This document shows, in pieces, positions 8,064-17,271 of a stretch of DNA of 64,000 bases (its first letter is position 1; every line of letters starts with the position of its first letter). Both the position numbers and the translations under genes were made by a program. Where the stretch lies: NCBI RefSeq assembly GCF_003668875.1, contig NZ_RAWM01000012.1, positions 1 to 64,000 of the forward strand, read 5' to 3'. The notes beneath the pieces were generated by a model. That model saw nothing but the letters and a program-made list of their open reading frames with translations. It was not told where the DNA came from and searched no databases. Source of the stretch: Corallococcus interemptor. GTDB lineage: Bacteria > Myxococcota > Myxococcia > Myxococcales > Myxococcaceae.

Positions 8064-8602
8064 GACATGTCCTCCAGTCCACCCAGGAGTTCGCGCAGCT
8101 TCTCGTAGCCCCGGTGCGCGCGGAGCCGGGCCGCGCCCGCGCGGATGCCGCGCATCTCGGCGATCTCCTCGAAGGACCAGCCCTCCAGCTTGCTCAGCAC
8201 CACCGCCTCGCGCTGCTCCAGGGGCAACTGCTGGAGCGCGTCCTCGATGCGCCGGCGCATGGCCGGGTCTCCATCCGGCGCGGGCACCGCCGTGGGCCCC
8301 TCCGGCGGCGCGTGCGCGTGCGCGTCCACGTGCTGCTGGTGCCGCAGCGCATCCCGGGCCGCGTTCGCCGCGATGGTGAGCAGCCAGGGGGTGAAGCGCG
8401 TGCCCCGCTCGTAGCGGCCCCGGGCGCGGATGACGGAGAGGAAGGTTGTCTGCATGAGGTCCTCCGCCAAAGGCCCGTCCCTCACCATGCGAGCGAGGAA
8501 GCCGTGCACGCGCCCGGCGTGCCGGGCGAACAGCGCCTCGAACGCCGGCTGGTCTCCCTGGCAGAACTGGTCCATGAGCACTTCGTCCGTGACGCCTTCC
8601 AT
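8060..8602 (-). CDS. ECF RNA polymerase sigma factor
   Basis: The 180-residue protein has sigma region 2 (about residues 19-88: FEALFARHAGRVHGF, then AEDLMQTTFL and a Trp-containing TPWLLTIAANAARD -10-binding helix) and region 4 (about 115-172: LPLEQREAVVLSKLEGWSFEEIA with the DNA-binding helix). There is no region 1 or 3, as in ECF factors. It is the first gene of a three-gene operon with an NrsF-like regulator overlapping its end. The ATG has only a weak ribosome site; a GTG four codons upstream is a possible alternative. Target genes cannot be read here. Confidence 0.88.
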   Translation of the reverse strand: MEGVTDEVLMDQFCQGDQPAFEALFARHAGRVHGFLARMVRDGPLAEDLMQTTFLSVIRARGRYERGTRFTPWLLTIAANAARDALRHQQHVDAHAHAPPEGPTAVPAPDGDPAMRRRIEDALQQLPLEQREAVVLSKLEGWSFEEIAEMRGIRAGAARLRAHRGYEKLRELLGGLEDMS

Positions 8603-8790
8603 CGTCTGGCTCACGGACGGCCCTGCCCGGAAATCGTTTCCGCGAACGGTCGATTGCCCTCCAGGCTGCTCCAAGGCCTTGAAACGACAAGCGTTGGACG
8701 TGACATCGCCAGGGGGCTCGCTTCCAGGACCCGAAAGGGTAGTGTCGCGCGCCTTCCCGGTTTCAACGCGTTTCCCCACTTCGAGCGTCC

Positions 8791-9327
8791 ATGTCCCCGG
8801 CCGAGGTCGTCATCCAGTCCACGCTGTTCGAATCGCTCCTGCGCTGCGTGCGCATGGACAACGCGATGCGCGAGCGCATGGCGGCGGCGGGCTACGACCC
8901 GGACCGCCCCCGGGCCAGCTATCCGGCGTCGGTGTTCCTGCGCTGCCAGAACCTGGTGCTGCAGGCGGCCTACGCGGGCCGGCCTCGCGAGGAGGCCCTG
9001 CGGCAGATGGGCCGGGACCTGGTGCGCGGCTACTTCGAGACGCTGGTGGGCAAGGTGGTGAACGTGGCCCTGAAGGTCGCGGGCCCGGACCGCGCCATGA
9101 AGCGCGTGGCGCTGAGCTTCCGCTCCGTGATGGAGCCGGTGGAGATCACCTCCACGGAGCTGGGCCCCAAGGACTGGCGCGTGACGTTCCAGGGCTATCC
9201 GTTCCCGTCGGAGGCCGCGGCGGGCTGTTGCGAGGAGGCCCTGCGCCAGGCCGGGGCCTCCAACCCCAGCGCGGTACTCGAGTCCGATGACGGCCACGGC
9301 CGCTTCGAGCTGCGCATGCGCTGGTAG
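8791..9327 (+). CDS. TIGR02265 (DUF2378) family protein, Myxococcus-type paralogous family
   Basis: The 178-residue protein matches in length and pattern the paralogous family expanded in Myxococcus (TIGR02265): a leading VIQSTLFESLL segment, a helical middle with a GYFETLVG motif, and a C-terminal beta part including YPFPSEAAAGCCEEAL. The fold resembles small ligand-binding or HNOB-like sensory domains, but no function is established. It has no membrane segment. It is divergent from the sigma-factor operon with 188 bases between the starts. The family is a useful marker that the window is myxobacterial. Confidence 0.82.
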   Translation: MSPAEVVIQSTLFESLLRCVRMDNAMRERMAAAGYDPDRPRASYPASVFLRCQNLVLQAAYAGRPREEALRQMGRDLVRGYFETLVGKVVNVALKVAGPDRAMKRVALSFRSVMEPVEITSTELGPKDWRVTFQGYPFPSEAAAGCCEEALRQAGASNPSAVLESDDGHGRFELRMRW

Positions 9328-9402
9328 GACGTCCCTGTGCACGCCGTAACGGTGAGCATCATCCTTCCACCGCGACATGACTGAATGCGCTATGAGGGCC
9401 CC

Positions 9403-9891
9403 ATGAAAATCGGCAAGGACAGTGTTGTCGCCATTGACTACAAGCTGCACCTCGGCGACGGGAAGATCGTGGACGAGAGCGAGGCAGGCGAGCCGCTCGT
9501 CTACCTGCACGGCTACGAGGAGATCGTCCCCGGCCTGGAGAAGGCGCTGGAGGGCAAGTCCGCGGGCGAGTCGCTGAAGACGGTCGTCTCCGCGGCGGAC
9601 GGCTACGGCGACTACGACCCGGAAGGCGTCGAGGAGGTCCCCCGTTCCGAGTTCCCCGACGACCTGGAGATCAAGGCCGGCGGCATCCTGAGCGCCACGG
9701 ATCCGGAGGGCGACGAGGTCGACTTCCTGGTGAAGGAGGTGCGCAAGGACACGGTGCTGGTGGACTTCAACCACCCGTTCGCCGGCAAGGAGCTGCACTT
9801 CGAGGTCGCCATCAAGGAAGTGCGCGCCGCCACGCCCGAGGAGCTCGAGCACGGCCACGCGCACGGCCCCGGTGAGGACCACGATCACTGA
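9403..9891 (+). CDS. slyD: SlyD-type FKBP peptidyl-prolyl isomerase
   Basis: The 162-residue protein has the split FKBP domain with an inserted IF chaperone flap typical of SlyD: GEPLVYLHGY and IVPGLEKALEG mark the FKBP halves, the flap covers about residues 70-130, and VDFNHPFAGKEL closes the isomerase domain. The C-terminus is His-rich (HGHAHGPGEDHDH), as in SlyD proteins that bind nickel and other metals. It catalyses proline isomerisation during folding in the cytoplasm. GAGGG sits four bases before the ATG. It overlaps the convergent helicase gene by seven bases. Confidence 0.93.
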   Translation: MKIGKDSVVAIDYKLHLGDGKIVDESEAGEPLVYLHGYEEIVPGLEKALEGKSAGESLKTVVSAADGYGDYDPEGVEEVPRSEFPDDLEIKAGGILSATDPEGDEVDFLVKEVRKDTVLVDFNHPFAGKELHFEVAIKEVRAATPEELEHGHAHGPGEDHDH

Positions 9892-11159
9892 CCGCTGGGG
9901 CCCTTTGGCCGGCCCTTGCCGTGCGTCCGGGCATGCCGCCCGGGCGCCGCGCCTTCGGGCCGCTTGGAGCGCCCATGGTCGGCCTGGGGCGGCCCCGGGT
10001 CGCGCTGCTTCGCCGCGAACGCCTCCATCTCCCGCTTGAAGATGGGGTCCCTGCGCGGCACCTCCGTGCGCGGAAGCTCCTGGCGGATGATGCGCTCGAT
10101 GTCCTGGAGCGTGCGGCGCTCCACCTCCAGCGCGAACAACGACGCCCGTCCACTGGCCGCCGCGCGAGCGGTGCGGCCAATCCGGTGCACGTAGTCCTCC
10201 GGTCCGTGCGGCACGTCCAGGCTGATGACGTGGCCAATGTCATCCACGTCCAGGCCGCGCGCCGCCAGGTCGGTGGCCACGAGGCAGCGGTACTGCCCCC
10301 GGCGGAAGCCCTCCAACGCCTGACGCCGCTGGGCCTGCGTGCGGCCCGCGTGCAGGGCGGCGGACTTGTGGCCCGCGGCCGCGAGCAATTCCTTCATCTT
10401 GTCCGCGCGCTGCTGGGTGCGGACGAAGATGAGCGCGCTGGCCTGATCCTGTGAGAGCAGGGTGAGGAGCAGGGGCCACTTCTCCTCGGGCTTCACGATG
10501 TACAGGTGCTGTTCGGCGCGAGGCGCGGGCGTGCCGCTGGGAGTCACCTCCACGCGCACGGGCTTGTGCAGGGCGCGCTGTCCGAAGCGCGTCACGTCCG
10601 CGCCCAGCGTGGCGGAGAACAGCAGCGTCTGGCGCTCGCGGGGCAGCGCGTGGAGGATCTGGTTGATCTGCGGCAGGAAGCCCATGTCGAGCATCCGGTC
10701 CGCCTCATCCAGCACCAGCGTCTGGATGCGCGACAGGTTCACGGCCTTCACGCCCAGGAGGTCCACGAGCCGGCCCGGCGTGGCGACGATGAGGGTGGGG
10801 CGCTCGCGCAGCGCATCCACCTGCGCGTTCATGTCCTCGCCGCCGACGATGAGGACGGGCAGGACGCCCAGGGGCTCGCCGAAGAAGCGGGCCTGCTCCT
10901 CCACCTGCTGCGCCAGCTCGCGCGTGGGCGTGAGGATGAGGCCCCGCGTGCCCTTCTCGCCCGCGAAGCGTTCAATCATGGGGAGCAGGTAGGCGGCCGT
11001 CTTGCCGGTGCCAGTGGCCGCGCAGCCAATGACGTCGCGGCCGGACAACGCGGGCGGGATGGCCTGCGCCTGGATGGGCGTGGGGGCGCCGAAGCGGGCA
11101 CGCTTCACCGCGCCCAGCGTTTCGGGAGACAGGCCCAGGGACTTGAAGGAAGCACTCAT
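9885..11159 (-). CDS. rhlE: DEAD-box ATP-dependent RNA helicase RhlE-type
   Basis: The 424-residue protein carries all core motifs in order: Q motif (GAPTPIQ), Walker A ATGTGKT, PTRELA, DEAD within LDEADRMLDMGF, SAT, then ARGLD and HRIGRTAR in the second RecA domain. The C-terminal 60 residues are basic and Gly/Pro/His-rich, as in RhlE proteins, and likely bind RNA loosely. It unwinds structured RNA in ribosome assembly or decay. It lies downstream of fghA on the same strand with a 73-base gap, so it may have its own promoter. Confidence 0.92.
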   Translation of the reverse strand: MSASFKSLGLSPETLGAVKRARFGAPTPIQAQAIPPALSGRDVIGCAATGTGKTAAYLLPMIERFAGEKGTRGLILTPTRELAQQVEEQARFFGEPLGVLPVLIVGGEDMNAQVDALRERPTLIVATPGRLVDLLGVKAVNLSRIQTLVLDEADRMLDMGFLPQINQILHALPRERQTLLFSATLGADVTRFGQRALHKPVRVEVTPSGTPAPRAEQHLYIVKPEEKWPLLLTLLSQDQASALIFVRTQQRADKMKELLAAAGHKSAALHAGRTQAQRRQALEGFRRGQYRCLVATDLAARGLDVDDIGHVISLDVPHGPEDYVHRIGRTARAAASGRASLFALEVERRTLQDIERIIRQELPRTEVPRRDPIFKREMEAFAAKQRDPGPPQADHGRSKRPEGAAPGRHARTHGKGRPKGPSGQ

Positions 11160-11232
11160 GCCCCACGCCTCCCACGTTTCGGGCCAGGGAGGGAAGGGGG
11201 ATTACAGGGCATGAGTGCCCGGGCCTCGGCTT

Positions 11233-12087
11233 TCAGCCCGCGTTCAGCGCCGCGCCATGGTGGCGCAGGTGGTCCTCCATGAACGTGGAGACGAAGTAGT
11301 AGCCGTGGTCGTACCCCTCCTGCATGCGCAGGGTGAGGGGCTGGCCCGCCGCCTCGCAGGCCTCCTTCAGGAAGTGCGGGTGCAGCTGGTCCGGCAGGAA
11401 CTTGTCCTTCGTCCCCTGGTCCACCAGCAGCGCGGGCAGGCGCCGGCCGGCCTTCAGGAGCTCCGTGGCGTCGTACTCGCGCCACGTCGCCTCATCCGGC
11501 CCCAGGTAGCCGCCAAAGGCCTTCTTGCCCCAGGGGCTGCGGATGGGAGCCCCGATGGGCGCGAACGCGGACACGGACCTGTACCGGCCCGGGTCACGCA
11601 GCGCCGTCACCAGCGCGCCGTGCCCGCCCATGGAGTGCCCGAAGATGCCCTCGCGGTCCATGCGCGCGGGGAAGTGCGCACCGATGATGCCGGGCAGCTC
11701 CTTCGTGATGTACGTGCCCATGCGGTAGCGCGCCTTCCACGGCTCCTGGGTGGCGTCCAGGTAGAAGCCCGCGCCGGTACCGAAGTCCCAGTCCGCGTCC
11801 TCGCCCGGGATGCCCGCGCCGCGAGGACTGGTGTCCGGCGCCACGAGCATCAGCCCCAGTTCCGCCGCCACGCGCTGCGCGCCGCCCTTGATGGCGAACG
11901 TCTCCTCCGTGCAGGTGAGGCCCGCCAGGTAATACAGCACGGGCACCTTGCCGTGCTTCGCCTGGGGCGGGGTGTAGACGCTGAAGCGCATCTCACCGCC
12001 GCACGCCTCGGACGGGTGCTTCCAGAAGGACTGCGTCCCTCCGAAGCACGCGTGCTCGCTGACGAGCGTGGGAGCCACGGCGCTCAT
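11233..12087 (-). CDS. fghA: S-formylglutathione hydrolase
   Basis: The 284-residue alpha/beta hydrolase hydrolyses S-formylglutathione to formate and glutathione. Seen here: [14 protein letters not shown] (oxyanion-hole region), [10 protein letters not shown] with the nucleophile Ser, DQGTKDKFL with the acid Asp, and GYDHGYYF with the catalytic His. Length is typical of esterase-D members. The ATG overlaps the stop of the class III alcohol dehydrogenase gene as ATGA, so the two enzymes of formaldehyde detoxification are translationally coupled. Confidence 0.95.
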   Translation of the reverse strand: MSAVAPTLVSEHACFGGTQSFWKHPSEACGGEMRFSVYTPPQAKHGKVPVLYYLAGLTCTEETFAIKGGAQRVAAELGLMLVAPDTSPRGAGIPGEDADWDFGTGAGFYLDATQEPWKARYRMGTYITKELPGIIGAHFPARMDREGIFGHSMGGHGALVTALRDPGRYRSVSAFAPIGAPIRSPWGKKAFGGYLGPDEATWREYDATELLKAGRRLPALLVDQGTKDKFLPDQLHPHFLKEACEAAGQPLTLRMQEGYDHGYYFVSTFMEDHLRHHGAALNAG

Positions 12088-13196
12088 GCGTACTTCACCA
12101 CGCTGCGGATGGACTTGCCTTCGTGCATCAGGTCGAAGCCGTGGTTGATCTCCTCCAGCTTCAGCGTGTGCGTGATCAGCGGGTCCACCTGGATCTTCCC
12201 GTCCATGTACCAGTCGACAATCTTCGGCACGTCCGTGCGGCCGCGCGCGCCGCCGAACGCGCTGCCCTTCCACACGCGGCCCGTGACGAGCTGGAACGGA
12301 CGGGTGCTGATCTCCTGACCCGCGCCCGCCACGCCGATGATGATGCTCTCACCCCAGCCGCGGTGGCAGCACTCCAGGGCCTGGCGCATCGTCTTCACGC
12401 TGCCGATGCACTCGAAGCTGTAGTCCGCGCCGCCGCCGGTGAGGTTGACGAGGTAGGGGACGAGGTCTCCCTCCACCTCCTTCGGGTTCACGAAGTGCGT
12501 CATCCCGAACTTCTCCGCGATCTCCTTGCGCGCGGGGTTCAGGTCCACGCCGACGATCATGTCGGCGCCCACCATGCGCGCGGCCTGCACGACGTTGAGG
12601 CCGATGCCGCCCAGACCGAAGACGACGACCTTCGCGCCGGCCTCCACCTTCGCGGTGTAGACGACGGCGCCCACGCCGGTGGTGACGCCGCAGCCGATGT
12701 AGCAGACCTTCTCGAACGGGGCGTCCTCGCGGATCTTCGCCACGGCGATCTCCGGCAGCACCGTGTAGTTCGCGAACGTGGAGCAGCCCATGTAGTGGTG
12801 GATCATCTGCTTGCCCAGGCGGAAGCGGCTGGTGCCATCCGGCATCAGGCCCTTGCCCTGCGTGGCGCGGATGGCCGTGCACAGGTTCGTCTTCTGGGAC
12901 AGGCACGACTTACAGCCGCGGCACTCCGGCGTGTAGAGCGGGATGACGTGGTCGCCCTTCTTCACGCTGGTGACGCCCGGGCCCACGTCCACGACGATGC
13001 CCGCGCCCTCGTGGCCGAAGATGGCGGGGAACAGGCCCTCCGGGTCCGCGCCGGAGCGGGTGAACTCGTCGGTGTGGCACAGGCCGGTGGCCTTCAGCTC
13101 GATCAGCACCTCGCCCGCCTTGGGGCCCTCCAGGTGCACGGTTTCGATGCTCAGGGGCTTGCCGGCCTCGAAGGCGACGGCGGCGCGGACGTCCAT
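12084..13196 (-). CDS. frmA: S-(hydroxymethyl)glutathione dehydrogenase (class III alcohol dehydrogenase)
   Basis: The 370-residue zinc enzyme oxidises the formaldehyde-glutathione adduct with NAD. The catalytic-zinc segment is [25 protein letters not shown] carries the His-Glu, a four-Cys structural zinc loop follows (CRGCKSC...NLC), then the Rossmann motif [11 protein letters not shown]. Length matches the class III family. AGGAG lies upstream of the ATG, so the reading frame's extra 18 upstream codons are left out. It forms a two-gene unit with fghA. The upstream response-regulator gene ends 100 bases away on the same strand, so a separate promoter is likely but not obvious. Confidence 0.95.
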   Translation of the reverse strand: MDVRAAVAFEAGKPLSIETVHLEGPKAGEVLIELKATGLCHTDEFTRSGADPEGLFPAIFGHEGAGIVVDVGPGVTSVKKGDHVIPLYTPECRGCKSCLSQKTNLCTAIRATQGKGLMPDGTSRFRLGKQMIHHYMGCSTFANYTVLPEIAVAKIREDAPFEKVCYIGCGVTTGVGAVVYTAKVEAGAKVVVFGLGGIGLNVVQAARMVGADMIVGVDLNPARKEIAEKFGMTHFVNPKEVEGDLVPYLVNLTGGGADYSFECIGSVKTMRQALECCHRGWGESIIIGVAGAGQEISTRPFQLVTGRVWKGSAFGGARGRTDVPKIVDWYMDGKIQVDPLITHTLKLEEINHGFDLMHEGKSIRSVVKYA

Positions 13197-13296
13197 GGTG
13201 GGGCTCCTGTGAGTGGGGAAGGAAGACTCCCCACTGTAGAGGCCACGCACCGCGTCGTCCGTGAAAAGAACCAGCCCGACCCATCAGGGCCCGCTA

Positions 13297-14034
13297 CTAG
13301 ACGGAGATGAGGCCCTTGCGGATGCCCTCGGTGACGGCCTCCACGCGGTTCGTCACTTCGAGTTTCCGGTAGATGTGCTCCAGGTGCGTGCGGATGGTCG
13401 CCTTGGACAGCGACAGCAGCCGGGCCGCCTCGCTGTTGGACACGCCCTTGGCGATGAGCTGGAGGATCTCCCGCTCCCGGTCCGACAGCGGCTTGAGCAG
13501 CGGCTCGTGCGCGGACGCTTCATCACTGGCTGGCGCGGACTCCGTCACGGGCAAGGGTTCGGTGGGCACGGGCGCGGTGTCCGGCTCCACGCGGAAGTGG
13601 CGCAACAGGCGGCGCGCCAGGTTCGGCTGGATGACCGTGCCGCCCGCGCGCACCTCCTTGATGGCCTCGACGATCTTGTCCACCGTGGCGCCCTTGAGCA
13701 GGTAGCCGGACGCGCCCGCCTTCACGGCCTCGAGGACTTTGTCCTCCTCGTCGAAGATGGTGAAGATCAGGATCTCCACCTTCGGGAAGCGCGCCTTCAC
13801 CTCTCGCGTGACGTCGATGCCGCTCATGCGCGGCAGTCCCAGATCCAGCAGCAGCACGTCCGGCTGCTCGCGCTCCACCTCCACCAACGCGGCCTCGCCC
13901 GACAGCGCGGTGCCCACGATGTCGATGTCCGGGTGGCCTTCGAAGAGGCGCAGCTGGTTCTTCAAGATCTTGGTCTGGTCCTCCACGACGAACACGCGGA
14001 TGGGGAGGGCGGGGGCATTCGGGGTCGGGTCCAC
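13297..14034 (-). CDS. NarL/FixJ-type response regulator
   Basis: The 245-residue protein has a receiver domain (about 12-130) with the acidic pair in VVEDQ, phosphoacceptor Asp64 in LLLDLGLPRMSG and a conserved Lys in GYLLKGA. A Pro/Ser/Glu-rich linker of about 40 residues follows, then a LuxR-type helix-turn-helix (LSDREREILQLIAKG, ATIRTHLEHIYRKL). It is the partner of the histidine kinase whose gene ends 20 bases upstream. The linker is longer than in NarL itself. The regulon and stimulus are unknown. Confidence 0.92.
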   Translation of the reverse strand: MDPTPNAPALPIRVFVVEDQTKILKNQLRLFEGHPDIDIVGTALSGEAALVEVEREQPDVLLLDLGLPRMSGIDVTREVKARFPKVEILIFTIFDEEDKVLEAVKAGASGYLLKGATVDKIVEAIKEVRAGGTVIQPNLARRLLRHFRVEPDTAPVPTEPLPVTESAPASDEASAHEPLLKPLSDREREILQLIAKGVSNSEAARLLSLSKATIRTHLEHIYRKLEVTNRVEAVTEGIRKGLISV

Positions 14035-14054
14035 GGGCGGGGCTCCGGTGCGTG

Positions 14055-15338
14055 TCAGGCGGAAAGACAGGGGAGGGAGAAGGCCACCTGGGCCCCGGCG
14101 CCGGGCGCCGAGTCCACCACGATGGAACCTCCAAGCTTCATGGCCCGCTCACGCATGTTGAGCAGGCCGTAGTGGCCACGCGGCGTGCGGCCCGGGTCGA
14201 AGCCCTTGCCGTTGTCGCGGACCACCAGGTGCACGCCCTCCGCGCTGAAGTCCAGGCGCACCTGGACCTCCTTGGCTTCGGCGTGCTTCGCGGCGTTGGA
14301 CAGACATTCCTGGAGGATGCGGAACAGCGCCAGCTGCGCGTCCGGGGGCAGCTTGCGCGCCAGACCCGTGCGCTCGAAGCGGATGGATTGCCCGGTGCGG
14401 TCGCGGAAGGTCTTGATGTAGTCCTCAAGGCCCTGCGCCAGCTCGAAGTCGTCGCGCATCATCCGCAGGTTGCGGCGCAGCTCTTCAATCGACTCCTCCG
14501 CGGTGGCCTTCATCTCGCGGATCTCCGTGCGCAGCCCGTCCTCGCTCGCGAGGTTCAGGATGTACTCCGCCTGGATGATCATCGAGGACAGGGACGCGCC
14601 CAGTCCGTCGTGGATCTCGCGCGCCAGCCGGTTGCGCTCCTCCACCACCGCCAGCTCCTTCAGGTCACCCTGCAGGGCCACCACCTCGCGGTGCGCGGTG
14701 GCCTCGCGCTCGTTCAGGTACACGAGCACGTAGACGATGATGAAGTTGAGCCCCAGGTACCAGAGCAGCGTGAGCAGCTCCACCGCCGTCACGGAGCGGT
14801 TGAGCAAGAGGTCCAGGCGCGTGGTGATGGGCAGCGCCAAGAGCGGCGGCAGGATGGCCAGCGGCTTGGGGAAGAGGATGGCGAAGAGCGTGGTGAAGAG
14901 CAGCTGCGTCGCCAGCAGCGGGCTCTGGAGGCCGCCGCCCACCTGCGGCCGGGCGATGAGCACCACGGTGATCAGCAGGTCGAAGCACAGCGACAGGTAC
15001 GTCACCCACCGGCCCGCCTTCGGGTGGTCGATGACGAGCAGGTTCGCGACGCTGTAGATGAGCATCGCGAAGTAGCCCAGGAAGGAGATGGGCCCGTTGA
15101 AGCCGAAGTAGCCGCTCCACGCGGGCACCGCGAGGATGAGCAGGCCCAACGTGAGGAACATCATCCGCGCGTAGAACAGCGCGCGGGCCCGGGCCACGAA
15201 GCGGTCCTGCTCCCAGGAGGCCGCCGCCTGCTCCGCGGACACGTTGTCCGTGAGGTTGCGGCGCTCCAGCACGGCGCGGACGCGGGCCTTCAGGTCATGG
15301 GCCGGGTGGTCGTCGCCGGGTCGGGGGTCGCTGTCCAT
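14055..15338 (-). CDS. membrane sensor histidine kinase, HisKA_3/NarX type
   Basis: The 427-residue protein has about six membrane helices (residues 55-215), a short coiled segment and a HisKA_3 dimerisation domain with the phosphoacceptor His in AREIHDGLGASLSSM. The ATPase domain follows, with N-box ECLSNAAKHA, DNGKGFDP and GHYGLLNMRERA. It has no periplasmic sensor loop of note, so the signal may be sensed within the membrane. It would phosphorylate the NarL-type regulator encoded immediately downstream. The reading frame overlaps no other gene; the ATG is the furthest sensible start. Confidence 0.92.
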   Translation of the reverse strand: MDSDPRPGDDHPAHDLKARVRAVLERRNLTDNVSAEQAAASWEQDRFVARARALFYARMMFLTLGLLILAVPAWSGYFGFNGPISFLGYFAMLIYSVANLLVIDHPKAGRWVTYLSLCFDLLITVVLIARPQVGGGLQSPLLATQLLFTTLFAILFPKPLAILPPLLALPITTRLDLLLNRSVTAVELLTLLWYLGLNFIIVYVLVYLNEREATAHREVVALQGDLKELAVVEERNRLAREIHDGLGASLSSMIIQAEYILNLASEDGLRTEIREMKATAEESIEELRRNLRMMRDDFELAQGLEDYIKTFRDRTGQSIRFERTGLARKLPPDAQLALFRILQECLSNAAKHAEAKEVQVRLDFSAEGVHLVVRDNGKGFDPGRTPRGHYGLLNMRERAMKLGGSIVVDSAPGAGAQVAFSLPCLSA

Positions 15339-15432
15339 GCGAGCGGCAGCTTACGGGACCTGCCCCGGGGGACGGAATTCCCGGCAAGCCGCCAGGCCGG
15401 CATCCTGGCGGCTGCGGAAGGGGAAGCGGGCG

Positions 15433-15876
15433 TTACTTGGGGGCGCCTTCGTCCACGCAGGCCTTCTTGGCCGAGGGCTGGCGCTGGAGGACGTAGTCCA
15501 GGCGGTCGGTGCTCTGCCCGGTGCGCTCGTCGAACAGGGGCGTGCCGCCCGCGTACATGGTGCCCTTCGAGTTGCCGTACCGGTCCAGGTTGTGGGCCTT
15601 GAGCCAGCCGTCCACGCAGGCCTCCAGGGCCAGGCGGTCGCTGGCGCCGGAGTCGTAGTTCACGGCGCTGGCGTCCTTGGGCGAGCCGGACTCGGTGGGC
15701 GTGCCGGCCTCGGCGGTGGCCTCCGGAGGAGGAGCGGCCTCGCGGCCCGACTTCAGCTCCTCCTGGACGGTGCCGGTCTGGGTGGCCGCGTCGGGGCTCT
15801 CCCCGGTGTTCTTGTGGCAGCCGACAGCCAGGGACAGCAGGGTGGAAAACACGAGCGCGCCGGTCAGGTTTTTCAT
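15433..15876 (-). CDS. small putative lipoprotein, hypothetical
   Basis: The 147-residue product has a lipoprotein signal with LAVGC (Cys20), a Thr/Glu/Pro/Ala-rich linker to about residue 75, and a small C-terminal domain containing two Cys (EACVDGW and KKACVDEG) that could pair. AGGA lies four bases upstream of the ATG. It is not recognised as a named family; the C-terminal part is probably a small folded envelope domain. It is divergent from the sulfur-carrier operon, with a shared 102-base intergenic region. Confidence 0.65.
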   Translation of the reverse strand: MKNLTGALVFSTLLSLAVGCHKNTGESPDAATQTGTVQEELKSGREAAPPPEATAEAGTPTESGSPKDASAVNYDSGASDRLALEACVDGWLKAHNLDRYGNSKGTMYAGGTPLFDERTGQSTDRLDYVLQRQPSAKKACVDEGAPK

Positions 15877-15978
15877 ATGTCCTGGCTGGTGAGGGCCGCT
15901 TGTGACGGCGGCGGTTTGAAGACGGGACGTGGAGTCGCCGCACCATATTCGTTTCGTTCCTCGCGGAGCACCAGTCCC

Positions 15979-16755
15979 ATGCACGGTTCCCCGGATACCG
16001 ACCATCACGCCCGCATTCCCCACGCCACCCGCATCGAGCGCTCGAGGGTGCTGATCGTGGGAGCAGGCGGCCTGGGCTGCCCGGTGTCGCTCGCGCTGGC
16101 CCAGGGCGGTGTGGGCCACCTGACGCTGGTGGATCCGGACCGGGTGGACGTGACGAACCTGCCCCGGCAGCTCTGGCACCGCACCCAGGACGTGGGCCGC
16201 TTCAAGGCCCAGTCCGCCGCGGACGGCCTGCTGCGCGCCTTCCCCGGCCTGAGCGTGGAGGCCATCCCCGAGCGCCTGGACGCGGGCAACGCGGAGGCGC
16301 TCTTCCGCGAGCACGACCTGGTGGTGGACGCCACCGACGGCGTCGCGACCAAGTTCTTCCTGTCGGACGTGGCGGTGCTCACCGGCGTGCCCCTGGTCTA
16401 CGGCGGCGTGCTGCGCATGCACGGTCAGGCCCTGCGAATCGACCCCGGAGGGCCTTGCCTGCGCTGCCTCTATGAGGACGTGCCGCCTCCGGACGCGGTG
16501 CCCACCTGCGCGCAGGCGGGCGTGCTGGGCTCCATGGCGGGGCTCATCGGCGCGGTGCAGGCGCTGCTCTCCCTGGAGCTGCTCGCGGGCGCGGCCACCG
16601 GGCCCCGGGGCCAGGCCACGCTGCACGTGCTCGACGGCGAGACGCTGGAGGGGCGCACGGTGAAGGTGACGCGCGCGCCGGACTGCCCGGGCTGCGACAT
16701 CCAGTCGCTGCCCCCGTTCCCTTCGTCCCAGGAGGACACCGCATGCCCGACGTGA
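15979..16755 (+). CDS. ThiF/MoeB-type E1-like adenylyltransferase, active half
   Basis: The 258-residue protein activates the C-terminus of a ubiquitin-like sulfur carrier by adenylation. Seen: Gly-rich ATP loop GAGGLG (28-33), DPD and VTNLPRQ, DATD (117-120), zinc pairs Cys160/Cys163 and Cys236/Cys239, and Cys177 in PTCAQAG at the position of the E1 catalytic Cys. Missing: the RYxRQ helix that normally precedes the ATP loop; only about 22 polar residues do so. That helix appears in the degenerate paralogue at 17272-17904. It heads a tightly packed operon and overlaps the TusA-like gene by 13 bases. The ATG lacks a strong ribosome site. Confidence 0.92.
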   Translation: MHGSPDTDHHARIPHATRIERSRVLIVGAGGLGCPVSLALAQGGVGHLTLVDPDRVDVTNLPRQLWHRTQDVGRFKAQSAADGLLRAFPGLSVEAIPERLDAGNAEALFREHDLVVDATDGVATKFFLSDVAVLTGVPLVYGGVLRMHGQALRIDPGGPCLRCLYEDVPPPDAVPTCAQAGVLGSMAGLIGAVQALLSLELLAGAATGPRGQATLHVLDGETLEGRTVKVTRAPDCPGCDIQSLPPFPSSQEDTACPT

Positions 16756-16982
16756 CGGCGACGTTGGACATCACCCGCGAGGTGTGTCCGATGACCTACG
16801 TGCGCACCAAGCTGAAGCTGGAGTCGCTGCCTCCGGACTCGCTGCTGGAGGTGCTGCTCAAGGGCGACGAGCCCCTGAAGAACGTGCCCCGCAGCGCGAA
16901 GGACGAGGGCCACGACGTGGTCTCCCTGGATCCGCGCGGGGACGGCACGCACCGGTTGATCATCCGCAAGCGGGGGAAATGA
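16743..16982 (+). CDS. TusA/SirA-like sulfur-relay protein
   Basis: The 79-residue protein has the TusA signature: a short strand (ATLDITREVCPM), the acceptor Cys15 in Cys-Pro-Met at the start of a helix (TYVRTKLKLESL), then two further strands ending in a basic tail. TusA-type proteins carry a persulfide on this Cys and pass sulfur between partners in the cytoplasm. Its ATG lies within the end of the E1-like gene and it stops three bases before the ubiquitin-like gene, so translational coupling is likely. In this setting it is the natural candidate for sulfur donor to the carrier; that is inference. Confidence 0.9.
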   Translation: MPDVTATLDITREVCPMTYVRTKLKLESLPPDSLLEVLLKGDEPLKNVPRSAKDEGHDVVSLDPRGDGTHRLIIRKRGK

Positions 16983-16985
16983 ACG

Positions 16986-17258
16986 ATGGCCACGATCCGC
17001 ATTCCGACACCCATGAGGACGCTGACCGGCAACAAGTCCGAGGTCCAGGCCACCGGCGCTACCGTGGGCGAGGTGCTGCGCGACCTGGAGGTGCGCTATC
17101 CCGGCATGGGCGCGCGCCTCTTCGACGACAAGGGCGCCGTGCGCCGGTACGTGAACGTCTTCCTCAATGACGAGGACGTGCGCGCGCTCAAGGCGCTGGA
17201 CACGCCGGTGAAGGACGCGGACCGGATCACCCTCATCCCCGCCATGGCGGGGGGCTGA
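16986..17258 (+). CDS. CysO/MoaD-type ubiquitin-like sulfur carrier
   Basis: The 90-residue protein has a beta-grasp pattern and ends in Ala-Met-Ala-Gly-Gly, the exposed diglycine needed for adenylation and thiocarboxylate formation. FVNDED-like and ITLIPAMAGG segments (here YVNVFLNDEDVR) closely resemble mycobacterial CysO and archaeal MoaD-like proteins, as I remember them. The protein ends at the second Gly, so it needs no proteolytic maturation. It lies between the TusA-like gene (three bases) and the degenerate E1 gene (13 bases). It could feed sulfur to cysteine, molybdopterin or another metabolite; no dedicated acceptor enzyme lies beside it. Confidence 0.92.
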   Translation: MATIRIPTPMRTLTGNKSEVQATGATVGEVLRDLEVRYPGMGARLFDDKGAVRRYVNVFLNDEDVRALKALDTPVKDADRITLIPAMAGG

Positions 17259-17271
17259 AGGAGACGGCGTC

